Shown in pieces: positions 54,935-64,000 of a stretch of DNA of 64,000 bases. The DNA is from Sphingomonas telluris. Lineage in GTDB: Bacteria; Pseudomonadota; Alphaproteobacteria; Sphingomonadales; Sphingomonadaceae. The stretch lies in NCBI RefSeq assembly GCF_022568775.1, contig NZ_JAKZHW010000001.1:1178001-1242000 (forward strand), written 5' to 3'. Numbering within the stretch: the first letter of the stretch is position 1; every line of letters begins with the position of its first letter. Both the position numbers and the translations under genes were made by a program. The notes beneath the pieces were generated by a model, which saw only the letters and a list, made by a program, of their open reading frames with translations, had not been told where the DNA came from and searched no databases.

Positions 54935-56535
54935 CACATCCTGAACACGCCGAACTGCGGCCGCTCGGGGATCGGCGCGTTCAGGCAGGCCGCGAATGCC
55001 AGCCCAAGCACATCGCGCGTTTGCGCCGGATCGATAATACCATCGTCCCACAGGCGCGACGTCGCATGCCAGGGGTTGCCCTGCGCTTCGTAATCGTCGC
55101 GGATCGGCTGCTTGAAAGCCTCTGCTTCCTCCGGAGTCCACTTATCCGCATCACGGTGCACGGTTGCGAGCACGCTCGCCGCCTGCTCTCCACCCATGAC
55201 GCTGATGCGAGAGTTTGGCCAGGTGAACAGGAAGCGCGGCGAGTAAGCTCGCCCGCTCATGCCGTAATTGCCGGCGCCGAAGCTTCCGCCGATCAGGACG
55301 GTGATCTTCGGCACGCTCGCGGTGGCGACGGCGGTGACCAGCTTCGCGCCATGCTTGGCAATGCCTTCCGCCTCGTACTTCCCACCGACCATGAAGCCGC
55401 TGATGTTCTGCAGAAAAAGGAGCGGCGTGCGGCGCTGGCAGGCGAGCTCGATGAAGTGCGCGCCCTTCACGGCGCTCTCGCTGAACAGGATGCCGTTGTT
55501 CGCGAGGATCGCGACCGGCGTGCCCCAGATGTGCGCGAAACCGCAGACGAGCGTCGATCCGTAGAGCGGCTTGAACTCGTGAAACTCGGAGCCGTCGACG
55601 ATGCGTGCGATCACCTCGTGCACGTCGTATGGAGCGCGGACGTCCTCGGGGATGACGCCGTACAGCTCTTCCGGGTCGTACGCAGGCGGCCGCGGCTCGC
55701 GCAGCTCGATGCCCGCGCCAGTCTCCGGCTGCAGCGTCGAAACGATGTCGCGGACGATGGTCAGCGCATGCTCGTCATTCTCGGCGAGATGATCGACCAC
55801 GCCCGACTTGCGCGCATGGAGGTCGCCGCCGCCCAGATCCTCGGCGCTGATCTCCTCGCCCGTCGCCGCCTTCACCAGGGGCGGGCCGCCGAGGAAGATC
55901 GTGCCCTGGTTCCGCACGATGACGCTCTCGTCGCTCATCGCCGGGACATACGCGCCGCCGGCGGTGCAGCTGCCCATCACGCACGCGATCTGGGCAATGC
56001 CCTTCGAGCTCATCTGCGCCTGGTTGAAGAAGATGCGGCCGAAATGTTCGCGGTCCGGGAAGACCTCCGCCTGGTGCGGCAGGTTCGCACCGCCGCTGTC
56101 GACCAGATAGATGCACGGCAACCGGTTCTCGAGCGCGATCTCCTGCGCGCGGAGGTGCTTCTTCACCGTCAGCGGATAGTAGGTTCCGCCCTTCACGGTA
56201 GCGTCGTTGCAGACGATCATCGCCTGCCTGCCCGACACGCGGCCGATGCCGGCGATGATGCCCGCGCCGGGAACCTCGTGATGATACATCTCGAACGCAG
56301 CGAGCTGGCCGATCTCGAGAAACGGCGACCCCGGATCGAGCAGGCGTTCGACCCGGTCGCGCGGAAGCAACTTGCCGCGCTCGACGTGGCGCTGGCGGTG
56401 CTTCTCGGGGCCGCCGCGCGCCGCCTCCGCAACATCCGCACGCAGCTTCTGAACAAGCGAGGCGTTATGGTCGCGGCGAGCGCGGAATTCTTCGCTTTCG
56501 GTGCTGATGCCCGTCTGCAACCTGGGTGCGCTCAT
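54934..56535 (-). CDS. mccB: Methylcrotonyl-CoA carboxylase, carboxyltransferase subunit
   Basis: The 533-residue protein has the acyl-CoA carboxyltransferase fold: [42 protein letters not shown] and [28 protein letters not shown] and the QAEVFPD region are typical of MCC beta. It transfers the carboxyl group to 3-methylcrotonyl-CoA in leucine breakdown. The ATG at 56535 (MSAPRLQ) fits other MccB. The same frame stays open far upstream, but that part is antisense to the M13 peptidase gene. Confidence 0.94.
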   Translation of the reverse strand: MSAPRLQTGISTESEEFRARRDHNASLVQKLRADVAEAARGGPEKHRQRHVERGKLLPRDRVERLLDPGSPFLEIGQLAAFEMYHHEVPGAGIIAGIGRVSGRQAMIVCNDATVKGGTYYPLTVKKHLRAQEIALENRLPCIYLVDSGGANLPHQAEVFPDREHFGRIFFNQAQMSSKGIAQIACVMGSCTAGGAYVPAMSDESVIVRNQGTIFLGGPPLVKAATGEEISAEDLGGGDLHARKSGVVDHLAENDEHALTIVRDIVSTLQPETGAGIELREPRPPAYDPEELYGVIPEDVRAPYDVHEVIARIVDGSEFHEFKPLYGSTLVCGFAHIWGTPVAILANNGILFSESAVKGAHFIELACQRRTPLLFLQNISGFMVGGKYEAEGIAKHGAKLVTAVATASVPKITVLIGGSFGAGNYGMSGRAYSPRFLFTWPNSRISVMGGEQAASVLATVHRDADKWTPEEAEAFKQPIRDDYEAQGNPWHATSRLWDDGIIDPAQTRDVLGLAFAACLNAPIPERPQFGVFRM

Positions 56536-56622
56536 GCCCTGTATACGTCCGTTGGTCGAAATAGCCCTGCGCTCGACTAGCTGCTGCGGCAGCGCTTGGC
56601 AAAACCCCACGAAAGGCCTCGA

Positions 56623-58704
56623 ATGAACCGCTCCAAGTTGCTTATCGTCGCGTCTGCGTTCGCTCTCTCGCTGAGCGCCTGTCAGCAAGCCGGAACGAGC
56701 TCCGAACAGGGCGCGCAGGCGCAAGGCAGCGAGCTGGGCATCGTCCCCGCATCGATGGACACGTCGGTGAAGCCGGGCGACGACTTCAACGCCTACGCGA
56801 ACGGGAACTGGATCAAGAACACGCCCATCCCGGAGGACAGGTCGCGGATCGGCGGTTTCACCATCGCCGACCTGCAGCGCGAGAAGCAGACGCGCGAGCT
56901 GCTCGACGGAATCCTGAAGTCGAACCCGGCGGCGGGAAGCAACGAGGCGAAGATTGCCAATTACTACAATGCGTTCCTGAACACGGATGCGATCGACAAG
57001 GCGGGACTGAACCCCGCGAAAGCCGACTTGGATGCCATCGCGCGGATCGCCGACAAGAAGCAGCTGAGCGCCGCGCTCGGTGGCGCGCTGCGCGCCGACA
57101 CAGACCCGCTCAACGCGACCAATTTCAAGACCGAGAACCTGTTCGGCATCTTCGTCACGCAAGGCCTCAACACGCCGGGCGAGACCCTGCCCTATTTGAT
57201 GCAGGGCGGCATCGGTCTTCCGGAGCGCGAATATTACCTTTCGGGCGATGCCAAGATGGCCGACCTGCGGACCAAGTACCGCGCCTACGTCCAGCAGATC
57301 CTGACTCTCGCCAACTATCCTGATCCGCAAGGCTCGGCTCAGCGGATCATCGACCTCGAGACCAAGATCGCCCGTGCGCATGCCACCCGCGAACAGTCGG
57401 AGGACTTCTCGCAGGGCGCTAAGGTCTGGACCCGAGCGGAGCTCGAAAAGAATGCTCCAGGCCTCGACTGGAGCGCTCTCCTGAGCGCAGCGCAGCTCGG
57501 CAGCGTGCAGAAGTTCCAGGCCTTCCACTCGACCGCCATTCCGCAGCTCGCCGCGCTCGTCGGGTCGGAGCCCATCCAGGCGTGGAAGGACTGGCTGGCG
57601 TTCCACACGCTGAACCAGGAGGCGACGGTCCTTCCGAAGCCGTTCCGCGATGCGAGCTTCGCCTTCAACGGTACTGCCCTTCAGGGCACGCCCAAGGAGC
57701 GCGCTCGCGACCAGCTCGCGATGAACGCCGTTAGCGCTGACCTGAAGGACGCGGTCGGCAAGGCCTATGTCGACAAATACTTCCCCGCCTCCGCCAAGGC
57801 CGAGGTCCAGAAGATGGTCGACGGCATCAAGTCCGCCTTCGCGACCCGCGTGAAGTCGATCGACTGGATGGCGCCCTCGACCAAGGAAGAAGCGCTCAAG
57901 AAGGTCGAAACGATCGTCGTCGGCGTCGGCTATCCTGACCAGTGGCGCGACTATTCGTCGGTGGACATCGGCAACGACGCTTACGCCAACCTGAAGAACG
58001 CGCGCCTGTTCGAATACCGCCACCAGATCGCGAAGATCGGCAAACCGATGGACCGCAAGGAATGGTGGATGCCGCCGCAGCTCGTGAACGCGGTGAACCT
58101 GCCGGTGCAGAACGCGCTGAATTTCCCCGCAGCGATCCTCGTGAGGCCCTTCTTCGATCCGAAGGCCGACGCCGCCTACAATTACGGCGGCATCGGCGCG
58201 ACGATCGGCCACGAGATCAGCCACAGCTTCGACAATAATGGAGCCTTGTTCGATTCCGCCGGGCGCCTGCGCAACTGGTGGACCCCGGCGGACTTCAAGC
58301 GCTTCCAGGAGGCGGGCGACGCACTCGCTAAGCAGTACGACGCCTATGAGGCGCTTCCGGGCCTGCACATCAACGGCAAGCTGACGCTGGGCGAGAATAT
58401 CGCCGACGTCGCCGGTCTCGCCGCTGCCTATGACGCGTACAAGGCGTCGCTCGGCGGCAAGGAAGCGCCTGTCATCAAAGGCTTCACCGGCGATCAGCGC
58501 TTCTTCATCGCCTACGCGCAGTCATGGGCGACCAAGCAGCGCGATGAGCTCCTGCGCCAGCGGATCGCGACGGACGGCCATGCCCCCGGCAACTTCCGCG
58601 CGCTGACGGTCCGCAATCTCGACGCCTGGTACCCGGCGTTCAATGTGCAGCAGGGCCAAAAGCTCTACCTCGCCCCCGACAAGCGCGTCAGGGTTTGGGG
58701 GTAA
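56623..58704 (+). CDS. M13 family zinc metallopeptidase (PepO-like)
   Basis: The 693-residue protein has a lipoprotein signal (LSLSAC lipobox), the neprilysin-type N-terminal domain ([25 protein letters not shown]), and the catalytic motifs [16 protein letters not shown] (HExxH) and [17 protein letters not shown] (second Glu ligand). It cleaves peptides, probably in the periplasm. The ATG at 56623 follows GAAAGG; an upstream in-frame codon at 56596 would disrupt the signal peptide. Confidence 0.95.
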   Translation: MNRSKLLIVASAFALSLSACQQAGTSSEQGAQAQGSELGIVPASMDTSVKPGDDFNAYANGNWIKNTPIPEDRSRIGGFTIADLQREKQTRELLDGILKSNPAAGSNEAKIANYYNAFLNTDAIDKAGLNPAKADLDAIARIADKKQLSAALGGALRADTDPLNATNFKTENLFGIFVTQGLNTPGETLPYLMQGGIGLPEREYYLSGDAKMADLRTKYRAYVQQILTLANYPDPQGSAQRIIDLETKIARAHATREQSEDFSQGAKVWTRAELEKNAPGLDWSALLSAAQLGSVQKFQAFHSTAIPQLAALVGSEPIQAWKDWLAFHTLNQEATVLPKPFRDASFAFNGTALQGTPKERARDQLAMNAVSADLKDAVGKAYVDKYFPASAKAEVQKMVDGIKSAFATRVKSIDWMAPSTKEEALKKVETIVVGVGYPDQWRDYSSVDIGNDAYANLKNARLFEYRHQIAKIGKPMDRKEWWMPPQLVNAVNLPVQNALNFPAAILVRPFFDPKADAAYNYGGIGATIGHEISHSFDNNGALFDSAGRLRNWWTPADFKRFQEAGDALAKQYDAYEALPGLHINGKLTLGENIADVAGLAAAYDAYKASLGGKEAPVIKGFTGDQRFFIAYAQSWATKQRDELLRQRIATDGHAPGNFRALTVRNLDAWYPAFNVQQGQKLYLAPDKRVRVWG

Positions 58705-58794
58705 GTGCTTAGAGTCCTCGGCAGCTTTCGACCCAAAGCTGCCACTAGCCCAGTCGCGGAACCCGATCCCGCGTTCCGGATTCACAAGGGAGCT

Positions 58795-60998
58795 TCAGAG
58801 AATGAAGTCTGCTCCGCTCAGCAATTGGACGCCGTCGAGCAGGACCAGGAAGTCGGCGATGCCGTCGCCGTTGGTATCGCCGTAAACGTACGTGAAGCTA
58901 GCTGACTGCACGGTCCGAAGCTCGCCGGCGATATTGTGGAATGATTGGTTGCCGATAAACGTGAAGCTCTGATTGCCCGCGATCAACGTGTTCGCATCCA
59001 TCTGGTCGAGGCCAATGCGATCGCCTTCTGCATGGCTGAAGTCATGAATGCGCTCGGCGGTGGCCGCAGTGAAGCCGCCAAACTGTCCAGCGCCGAACGC
59101 AAACTCATCGGCACCTGAACCGCCCCATAGCTGGTCGGTGCCCTTTGCTCCGTAAAGCTTATCGTTTCCCGCGCCGCCTTGGAGCGTGTTTGCGCCGCTA
59201 TTGCCGGCGATGACATTATCGAGACTGTTGCCGGTTGCAGTGATCGCGGAGGAGCCCACGAGCCGCAAGGTCTCAACGTTTTCGCCGAGCGAGTAGCTGA
59301 TCGAACTGTAAACCGTATCGCTGCCGGAACTCGCATTCTCGACTACCTGGTCGCCGGCGTTGTCCACATAGTACGTATCGTTGCCGGCACCGCCGCCCAT
59401 CTTGTCAGCACCGGCGCGCCCGTCGAGTACGTTGGCGCCGGAGTTTCCCACCAGCAGGTTATTCAAATTATTGCCGGTACCATCGACGTTGCTCCCGCCA
59501 GTCAGCCGCAGGTTTTCAACGAAATCCCCCAGTGCGTAAGTAACAGAGCTATTCACGCTGTCGTTACCCGACGAAGCCACTTCGACGATCTGATCACCAG
59601 CGGCATCGACGTAATAAATATCGTTGCCGGCGCCTCCTCGCAGAACGTCGGCACCCGAGCCGCCATCGAGTGTATCTGCACCGAGGCCGCCATCGAATAC
59701 GTTTGCGCCAGAATTCCCGGTCAGCTTATTGTCGAGCTCGTTGCCGGTGCCGTTGATCGAGCTCGATCCGAGCAACTGAAGGCTTTCGACGTTCGCACCG
59801 AGCGTATAGCTCGCCGAGCTGTATACCTTGTCGTTCCCAGACTCCGGTGCTTCGATCACTTGATCAAATGCATTGCCGACGTAGTACACATCGTCGCCAA
59901 CTCCGCCCTCCATCGCGTCACCGCCACTGCCGCCGTCGAGCGTATCGTTACCCTCGCCCCCAGATAACGCGTCGTTTCCGTCGCCTCCATTGAGAACGTC
60001 GGAGCCCGGACCGCCATCCAGCGTGTCGTTGCCACCATTTCCCTGAAGAGAGTCGTTGCCACCCCAGCCTGTGAGGGCGTTGGCACCCCGATTTCCAATG
60101 AAAGTGTTGTCTAGACTGTTGCCGACGGCATCGACGTCAGCGGTTCCCACCAGCGAAATGTTCTCAACTTCAGAACTAGTGGGGTAGAGATTATAGCTAA
60201 CGGATGAGATGATGGTGTCCGTACCTTGGTTCGCGTATTCCGTGACGTCGTCGGATAGGTCGTCGACGATGAATGTGTCGTCGCCTTCGCCACCCAACAT
60301 CTGATCCCCAAGGGTGCCTCCATCGATATAGTCGTCTCCTTCATACCCCAGCAGGAGATCACTGCCCTCGGCACCATAAATATGGTCGTCGCCCGCCATC
60401 CCGTGAATCAGGTCGTTTGCGGCACCTCCAGTCAGGGTGTCGGCAAAGAGGCTACCAACCAGACCTTCGATATTGATGAGAGTATCAGTTCCGTGACCGG
60501 TATCCTGAGGGCCGTTCACGGCAAGCGAAACGTGAACGCCGTTTGGTGAGAAGACGTAGGAAGCGTAATCAACCGCATCTCCGCCATCGATGATGTCGTC
60601 CCCGGCGAATCCTACGAGATAGTCGTAATAGTCACCGCCGTTGATATGGTCATTGCCCGACAGGACTTCCCGGACAGGCCGAGCATATCGTCGGCAACCA
60701 CGTAGTCGTTGAAGTGAGAAACTGACAGGGACGCATCGCTCGCCGTGAACACCATAGAGTGGCCGACTTCATAGACAATGCCCGTAATCGTTCCAGACGA
60801 CGGAGTGTTACTACCAGACGAATAAGTGAAACTTCCTGTGATCGTCAGGTCTTCGTCGGTAAGGTCGTTTCTTATATGAAAGGTGCTCGCTGTATGCGTC
60901 ACCACGGTTGCGCCGTCGAAGAGATCCGCAAGAGATCCATACGCGAGCAGATCGAACATATCCAGATCCTGATCTGCACCAGTAACAATAATCGCCAT
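58795..60998 (-). pseudogene. RTX calcium-binding protein, frameshifted
   Basis: The N-terminus (ATG at 60998, GGGGGATAG upstream) reads 114 codons to DDMLGLSG. At a GGG run (60669-60671, minus strand) the RTX reading continues in the next frame as [12 protein letters not shown] and on to 58795. In frame one the reading ends at 60612. The span is 2204 bases; one added G gives 735 codons. The protein is full of GGxGxDxLx nonapeptides (calcium beta-rolls) and at least four related 85-90-residue units, and ends in a typical RTX C-terminus ([41 protein letters not shown]). It was probably secreted by a type I system. No enzymatic domain is visible. Confidence 0.78.
58990..60470 (-). repeat. RTX nonapeptide repeat region
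   Basis: About 1.5 kb encode clustered GGxGxD nonapeptides arranged in four related larger units, each followed by a VYYV/YYVD-AGDQVVE block and an [15 protein letters not shown] block. The DNA itself is repetitive enough to mislead short-read assembly. Confidence 0.85.
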
Positions 60999-61265
60999 CT
61001 ATCCCCCAGTACTTTCACGCCCACAATGCTTCTAACAATTGTAATAGCCGCGAGCTCATTCCTTGAAATTATGGTCGGACGCTAGCGATTTTTTCGGGCG
61101 TGGCAACGAGGCGATGGGCGCGGACTTCTCGACGATAAAGCCCGGCCATTTCGCCCGGTGGGCTAATGTCAGCTTTCCACCCATTCCTACCACTCGCCCG
61201 TCAAGACTGTGCCGCTGATCGGGCCGGCGCGGCACTGCGCGCGGTTAGGCGCGCGATGAAGCGCC
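60999..61265. other. Region upstream of the RTX gene
   Basis: This AT-richer stretch holds the RTX ribosome site and presumably its promoter. I see no convincing coding frame. It lies between the RTX start and the terminator-like hairpin of the isovaleryl-CoA dehydrogenase gene. Confidence 0.5.
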
Positions 61266-61296
61266 GAAGAAGCGGCAAAGTGGCCGCGACTTCTTC
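61266..61296 (-). terminator. Hairpin after isovaleryl-CoA dehydrogenase gene
   Basis: GAAGAAGCGGC (61266-61276) pairs imperfectly with 61283-61296 around a short loop, four bases beyond the stop. No T-run, so activity is uncertain. Confidence 0.4.
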
Positions 61297-61300
61297 GACT

Positions 61301-62452
61301 TCAGACCCCGATAAGCTCCCGGCCGATGAGCATCCGGCGGATCTCGTTCGTGCCTGCGCCGATGTCGAGCAGCTTCGCGTCGCGATAGTACCGCTCGACC
61401 GGCCAATCCTTGGTGTAGCCGGCCCCGCCAAGCGCCTGCACCGCCTCGTTGGCGACCTTCACGGCGTTCTCCGACGCCAGAAGGATTGCGCCTGCCGCGT
61501 CATGGCGCGTCGTCTTGCCCGCGTCGCACGCCTTCGCGACCTGGTACACGTAAGCGCGCGCTGAGTTCAGCGCGACGTACATGTCGGCGATCTTGGCCTG
61601 CATCAGCTGGAAGGTGCCGATCGGCTTTCCGAACTGCTTTCGATCACGGACGTAGGGAATGACGACGTCGAGGCATGCTTGCATGATGCCGATCTGCATG
61701 CCGGCAAGCACGGTCCGCTCGTAATCAAGGCCGCTCATCAGCACTTCGACGCCCTTGTTCTCTTCGCCCAAGATGTTCTCGGGCGGAACGAAGCAGTCGT
61801 CGAACACCAGCTCAGCGGTCGGCGAACCGCGAATGCCGAGCTTGTCGACCTTCTGGCCGATCGAGAAGCCGTCCATGCCCTTCTCGATCATGAAGGCGGT
61901 AATGCCGCGGCTGCCCTCGCCCGTCTTGGCGTAGACGACCAGCGTGTCGGCTTCCGACCCGTTGGTGATCCAGAACTTGGTGCCGTTGAGTCGGTAGCCG
62001 TTGCCGACCTTCTCGGCCTTCAGCTTCATGCCGACGACGTCGCTCCCCGCGCCCGCCTCGCTCATCGCAAGCGCGCCGACATGCTCACCGCTGATGAGCT
62101 TGGGCAGATATTTCTGCTTCTGCTCCGGGTTCGCCCAGCGGCGGATCTGGTTGACGCACAGGTTCGAGTGCGCGCCGTAGCTGAGGCCGACGGACGCCGA
62201 AGCCCGTGCGACTTCCTCCTGCGCGACGACATGCTCGAGATAGCCGAGCCCAAGGCCGCCATCTTCTTCGTCGACCGTGATCCCGTGAAGGCCGAGCTCG
62301 CCCATCTGCGGCCAGAGGTGGCGCGGGAATTCGTCCTTCTCGTCGATCTCCGCGGCGATCGGCGCGATCTTGTCCGCAGCGAAGCGCTGCGTGGTTTCAC
62401 GGATTGTGTCGGCCATCTCGCCGAGCTGAAAATCAAAAGGCGCGTCGGACAT
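61301..62452 (-). CDS. ivd: Isovaleryl-CoA dehydrogenase
   Basis: The 383-residue acyl-CoA dehydrogenase has FAD-binding [11 protein letters not shown] and [10 protein letters not shown], the catalytic Glu in [15 protein letters not shown] (the isovaleryl-type position), [13 protein letters not shown] and the C-terminal [17 protein letters not shown]. It oxidises isovaleryl-CoA to 3-methylcrotonyl-CoA, the substrate of MccAB. The gene is separated from mccB by the RTX and M13 genes. It is divergent from the thiolase gene with 107 bases between. Confidence 0.93.
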   Translation of the reverse strand: MSDAPFDFQLGEMADTIRETTQRFAADKIAPIAAEIDEKDEFPRHLWPQMGELGLHGITVDEEDGGLGLGYLEHVVAQEEVARASASVGLSYGAHSNLCVNQIRRWANPEQKQKYLPKLISGEHVGALAMSEAGAGSDVVGMKLKAEKVGNGYRLNGTKFWITNGSEADTLVVYAKTGEGSRGITAFMIEKGMDGFSIGQKVDKLGIRGSPTAELVFDDCFVPPENILGEENKGVEVLMSGLDYERTVLAGMQIGIMQACLDVVIPYVRDRKQFGKPIGTFQLMQAKIADMYVALNSARAYVYQVAKACDAGKTTRHDAAGAILLASENAVKVANEAVQALGGAGYTKDWPVERYYRDAKLLDIGAGTNEIRRMLIGRELIGV

Positions 62453-62559
62453 GTGAAGCCTCTCCAGTTGGCCGCGCGCCTAGCACCCGGATTGCCGTTT
62501 GAACAAGCAAGCCAGCAGTCTTATGTGCACTGCAACAATCCGACTCCGGAGCAATTTCG

Positions 62560-63753
62560 ATGGCCACCACCGCTGAAGATCCCACCGTCATCCTGTCGAT
62601 CGCCCGCACCCCGATGGGCTCGATGCAGGGCGCACTCGCCGACGTTTCCGCGACCGATCTCGGCGCGACCGCCGTCAAGGCAGCCGTCGAGCGCGCCGGA
62701 GTGAGCGGCGAAGACATCGACCGCATCTACATGGGCTGCGTGCTTCCGGCCGGTCTCGGCCAGGCCCCGGCCCGCCAGGCCGCAATCAAGGCCGGCCTGC
62801 CGAAGTCCGTCCAGGCGACCACGGTCAACAAGGTCTGCGGCTCCGGCATGCAGACGGTTATCATGGGCGACGAAGCCATCCGCACCGGCAACGCCGACGT
62901 GATCGTCGCGGGCGGCATGGAGTCGATGACCAACGCTCCGTATTTGCTGAAGAAGCACCGTTCGGGTGCCCGCATCGGCCATGACACGGCCTACGACCAC
63001 ATGTTCCTCGACGGACTCGAGGATGCCTATGAGGAAGGCCGTGCGATGGGCAGCTTCGCCCAGTGCACCGCCGACGAATATCAGCTGACCCGTGAATCGA
63101 TGGATCAATATGCCATCGAGAGCCTCAGCCGCGCCAAGGCGGCCATCGACAACGGCGGCTTCAAGGACGAAATCGTCCCCGTCACCATCAAGAGCCGCGC
63201 GGGCGAGACCGTCGTCGACACCGACGAGGCGCCGGGCCGTGGCCGCCCGGACAAGATCCCGCAGCTGAAGCCGGCCTTTTCGAAGGAAGGCACGATCACT
63301 GCAGCGACCAGCTCGTCCATCTCTGACGGCGCCGCCGCAGTAGTCCTGACCCGCGAGTCCGTCGCGAGCGCCAAGGGACTCGATCCGGTCGCGCGCATCG
63401 TGGCCACCGCCGCGCATGCGCAGGAGCCCGCGCAGTTCACGGTCGCCCCGATCGGCGCCATCGACAAGGTGCTCAAGAAGGCCGGCTGGAGCGTCAGCGA
63501 CGTCGACTTGTGGGAAGTGAACGAGGCTTTTGCATGCGTCGCCATGTTCGCGATGAAGGACCTCGGCATTCCGCACGAGAAGATCAACGTTCACGGCGGC
63601 GCAACCGCGCTCGGTCACCCGATCGGCGCCAGCGGGACGCGCATTCTCGTGACGCTCGTCAACGCGCTGAAGGGCAGGGGCCTGAAGCGCGGCGTCGCTT
63701 CGCTCTGCATCGGCGGCGGCGAGGCCACGGCGGTCGCGGTCGAGCTCGTCTAA
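62560..63753 (+). CDS. Acetyl-CoA acetyltransferase (thiolase)
   Basis: The 397-residue thiolase has the acyl-accepting Cys in NKVCGSGMQ, the active His in GGATALGHPIGASGTR and the second Cys in SLCIGGGEATA. It makes or cleaves acetoacetyl-CoA. With isovaleryl-CoA dehydrogenase and the carboxylase nearby, breakdown of leucine-derived acetoacetate is likely. It could also supply PHA synthesis (phaA-like). It is divergent from the isovaleryl-CoA dehydrogenase gene. Confidence 0.94.
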   Translation: MATTAEDPTVILSIARTPMGSMQGALADVSATDLGATAVKAAVERAGVSGEDIDRIYMGCVLPAGLGQAPARQAAIKAGLPKSVQATTVNKVCGSGMQTVIMGDEAIRTGNADVIVAGGMESMTNAPYLLKKHRSGARIGHDTAYDHMFLDGLEDAYEEGRAMGSFAQCTADEYQLTRESMDQYAIESLSRAKAAIDNGGFKDEIVPVTIKSRAGETVVDTDEAPGRGRPDKIPQLKPAFSKEGTITAATSSSISDGAAAVVLTRESVASAKGLDPVARIVATAAHAQEPAQFTVAPIGAIDKVLKKAGWSVSDVDLWEVNEAFACVAMFAMKDLGIPHEKINVHGGATALGHPIGASGTRILVTLVNALKGRGLKRGVASLCIGGGEATAVAVELV

Positions 63754-63817
63754 GAACGAGTCGCTGGCGAAACGATCAGGTGGTATGAGGCTCTCCCTCT
63801 CAAGGGGAGAAAAGCCC

Positions 63818-64000
63818 ATGCGCCTCATCATCTGCCTTACGGCTGCGGCCGCGCTTTGCGCCTGCTCGCAGAAGAGTGAAGAGCCTGCCGCGGACGCCAA
63901 CGTCGCCGAAGCGAACCTGGCCGATGCGAATGCCGTCGACGCCAATGCCGCGATGGCAACGCCGGCAGCGTTCCAGCTGAACGAGACCACGTGGACCTTC
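63818..64000 (+). CDS. Lipoprotein (5' part, runs off the window)
   Basis: The first 61 residues are visible: a lipoprotein signal (MRLIICLTAAAALCAC, lipobox before Cys16), then an Ala/Asn/Asp/Glu-rich linker (ADANVAEANLADANAVDAN) and the start of a domain (FQLNETTWTF). The AAGGGGAGA ribosome site can pair with TCTCCC just upstream. The WTF region recalls secreted sphingomonad proteins of unknown function. Confidence 0.75.
   Translation, partial: MRLIICLTAAAALCACSQKSEEPAADANVAEANLADANAVDANAAMATPAAFQLNETTWTF

Noticed and set aside
56536..58368. Long minus-strand open frame continuing upstream of mccB, opposite the M13 peptidase gene
   Set aside because: It is the antisense of a clear peptidase gene in a GC-rich genome, where antisense frames stay open by codon bias. 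MccB homology starts only at 56535.
58990..60470. Repeats suggesting a mobile or satellite element
   Set aside because: They are in-frame RTX nonapeptide repeats of one protein.
61166..61564. Plus-strand frame at the end of the isovaleryl-CoA dehydrogenase gene
   Set aside because: Mostly antisense to that gene, with no recognisable domain.

Overview
The window is chromosomal DNA of a GC-rich alphaproteobacterium, most likely of the order Sphingomonadales. Pointers are an UrcA-family protein, a DUF6456-type protein, PhaR beside a short PhaC-like hydrolase, separate b and b' subunits in an F0-only atp operon, an alphaproteobacterial RpoH-type promoter before dnaK, and dense coding with many ATGA, GTGA and TTGA start/stop overlaps. 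I saw no insertion sequence, prophage, rRNA operon or CRISPR array.

Layout. 1-4.4 kb: 3' part of an exporter ABC protein, a histone-H1-like basic protein, an unusual intergenic module (perfect extended Shine-Dalgarno, 16-codon ORF, hairpin), a secreted protein, phaR and a PhaC-like hydrolase, then tRNA-Arg(CCG). 4.5-9.5 kb: envelope-type genes (polytopic membrane protein, HAD-UbiA fusion, nucleotidyltransferase, metallophosphoesterase). 9.5-22.8 kb: a tightly packed minus-strand operon paaI-paaA-paaB-paaC-paaE-aminotransferase-fused E1-E2-AI-2E transporter, with paaG and paaZ on the plus strand. 22.8-28.5 kb: small regulators, GST, UrcA, a SARP-like regulator, a Q/G-rich protein and rpsF-rpsR-rplI. 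28.6-35.4 kb: Rieske oxygenase, two APC permeases, fabD-fabG and a GT87-type protein. 35.4-41 kb: dnaK-dnaJ, purB, radC. 41-45 kb: ydbH-ynbE-ydbL lipid-transport set. 45.8-48.4 kb: atpI-B-E-F'-F and tRNA-Val(TAC). 48.5-54.9 kb: frameshifted MarR-like gene, cysQ, an HSD10-like SDR, mccA, bioB. 54.9-64 kb: mccB, an M13 peptidase, a frameshifted RTX gene, isovaleryl-CoA dehydrogenase, a thiolase and a truncated lipoprotein gene.

How the genes fit together. The main metabolic theme is breakdown of aromatic and branched-chain amino acids to acyl-CoAs. The paa operon carries an aromatic-type aminotransferase and a 2-oxoacid dehydrogenase (E1, E2). This suggests, as inference, a route phenylalanine to phenylpyruvate to phenylacetyl-CoA feeding directly into ring epoxidation, with no phenylacetate-CoA ligase visible. 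The 51-63 kb block covers leucine breakdown (isovaleryl-CoA dehydrogenase, both methylcrotonyl-CoA carboxylase subunits, thiolase), with biotin synthase encoded between the two carboxylase genes.

Two genes (RTX at 58795-60998, MarR-like at 48547-49466) read as single genes interrupted by a one-base frameshift. Each would be an exact number of codons with one base restored, so each is either a real lesion or a sequence error.
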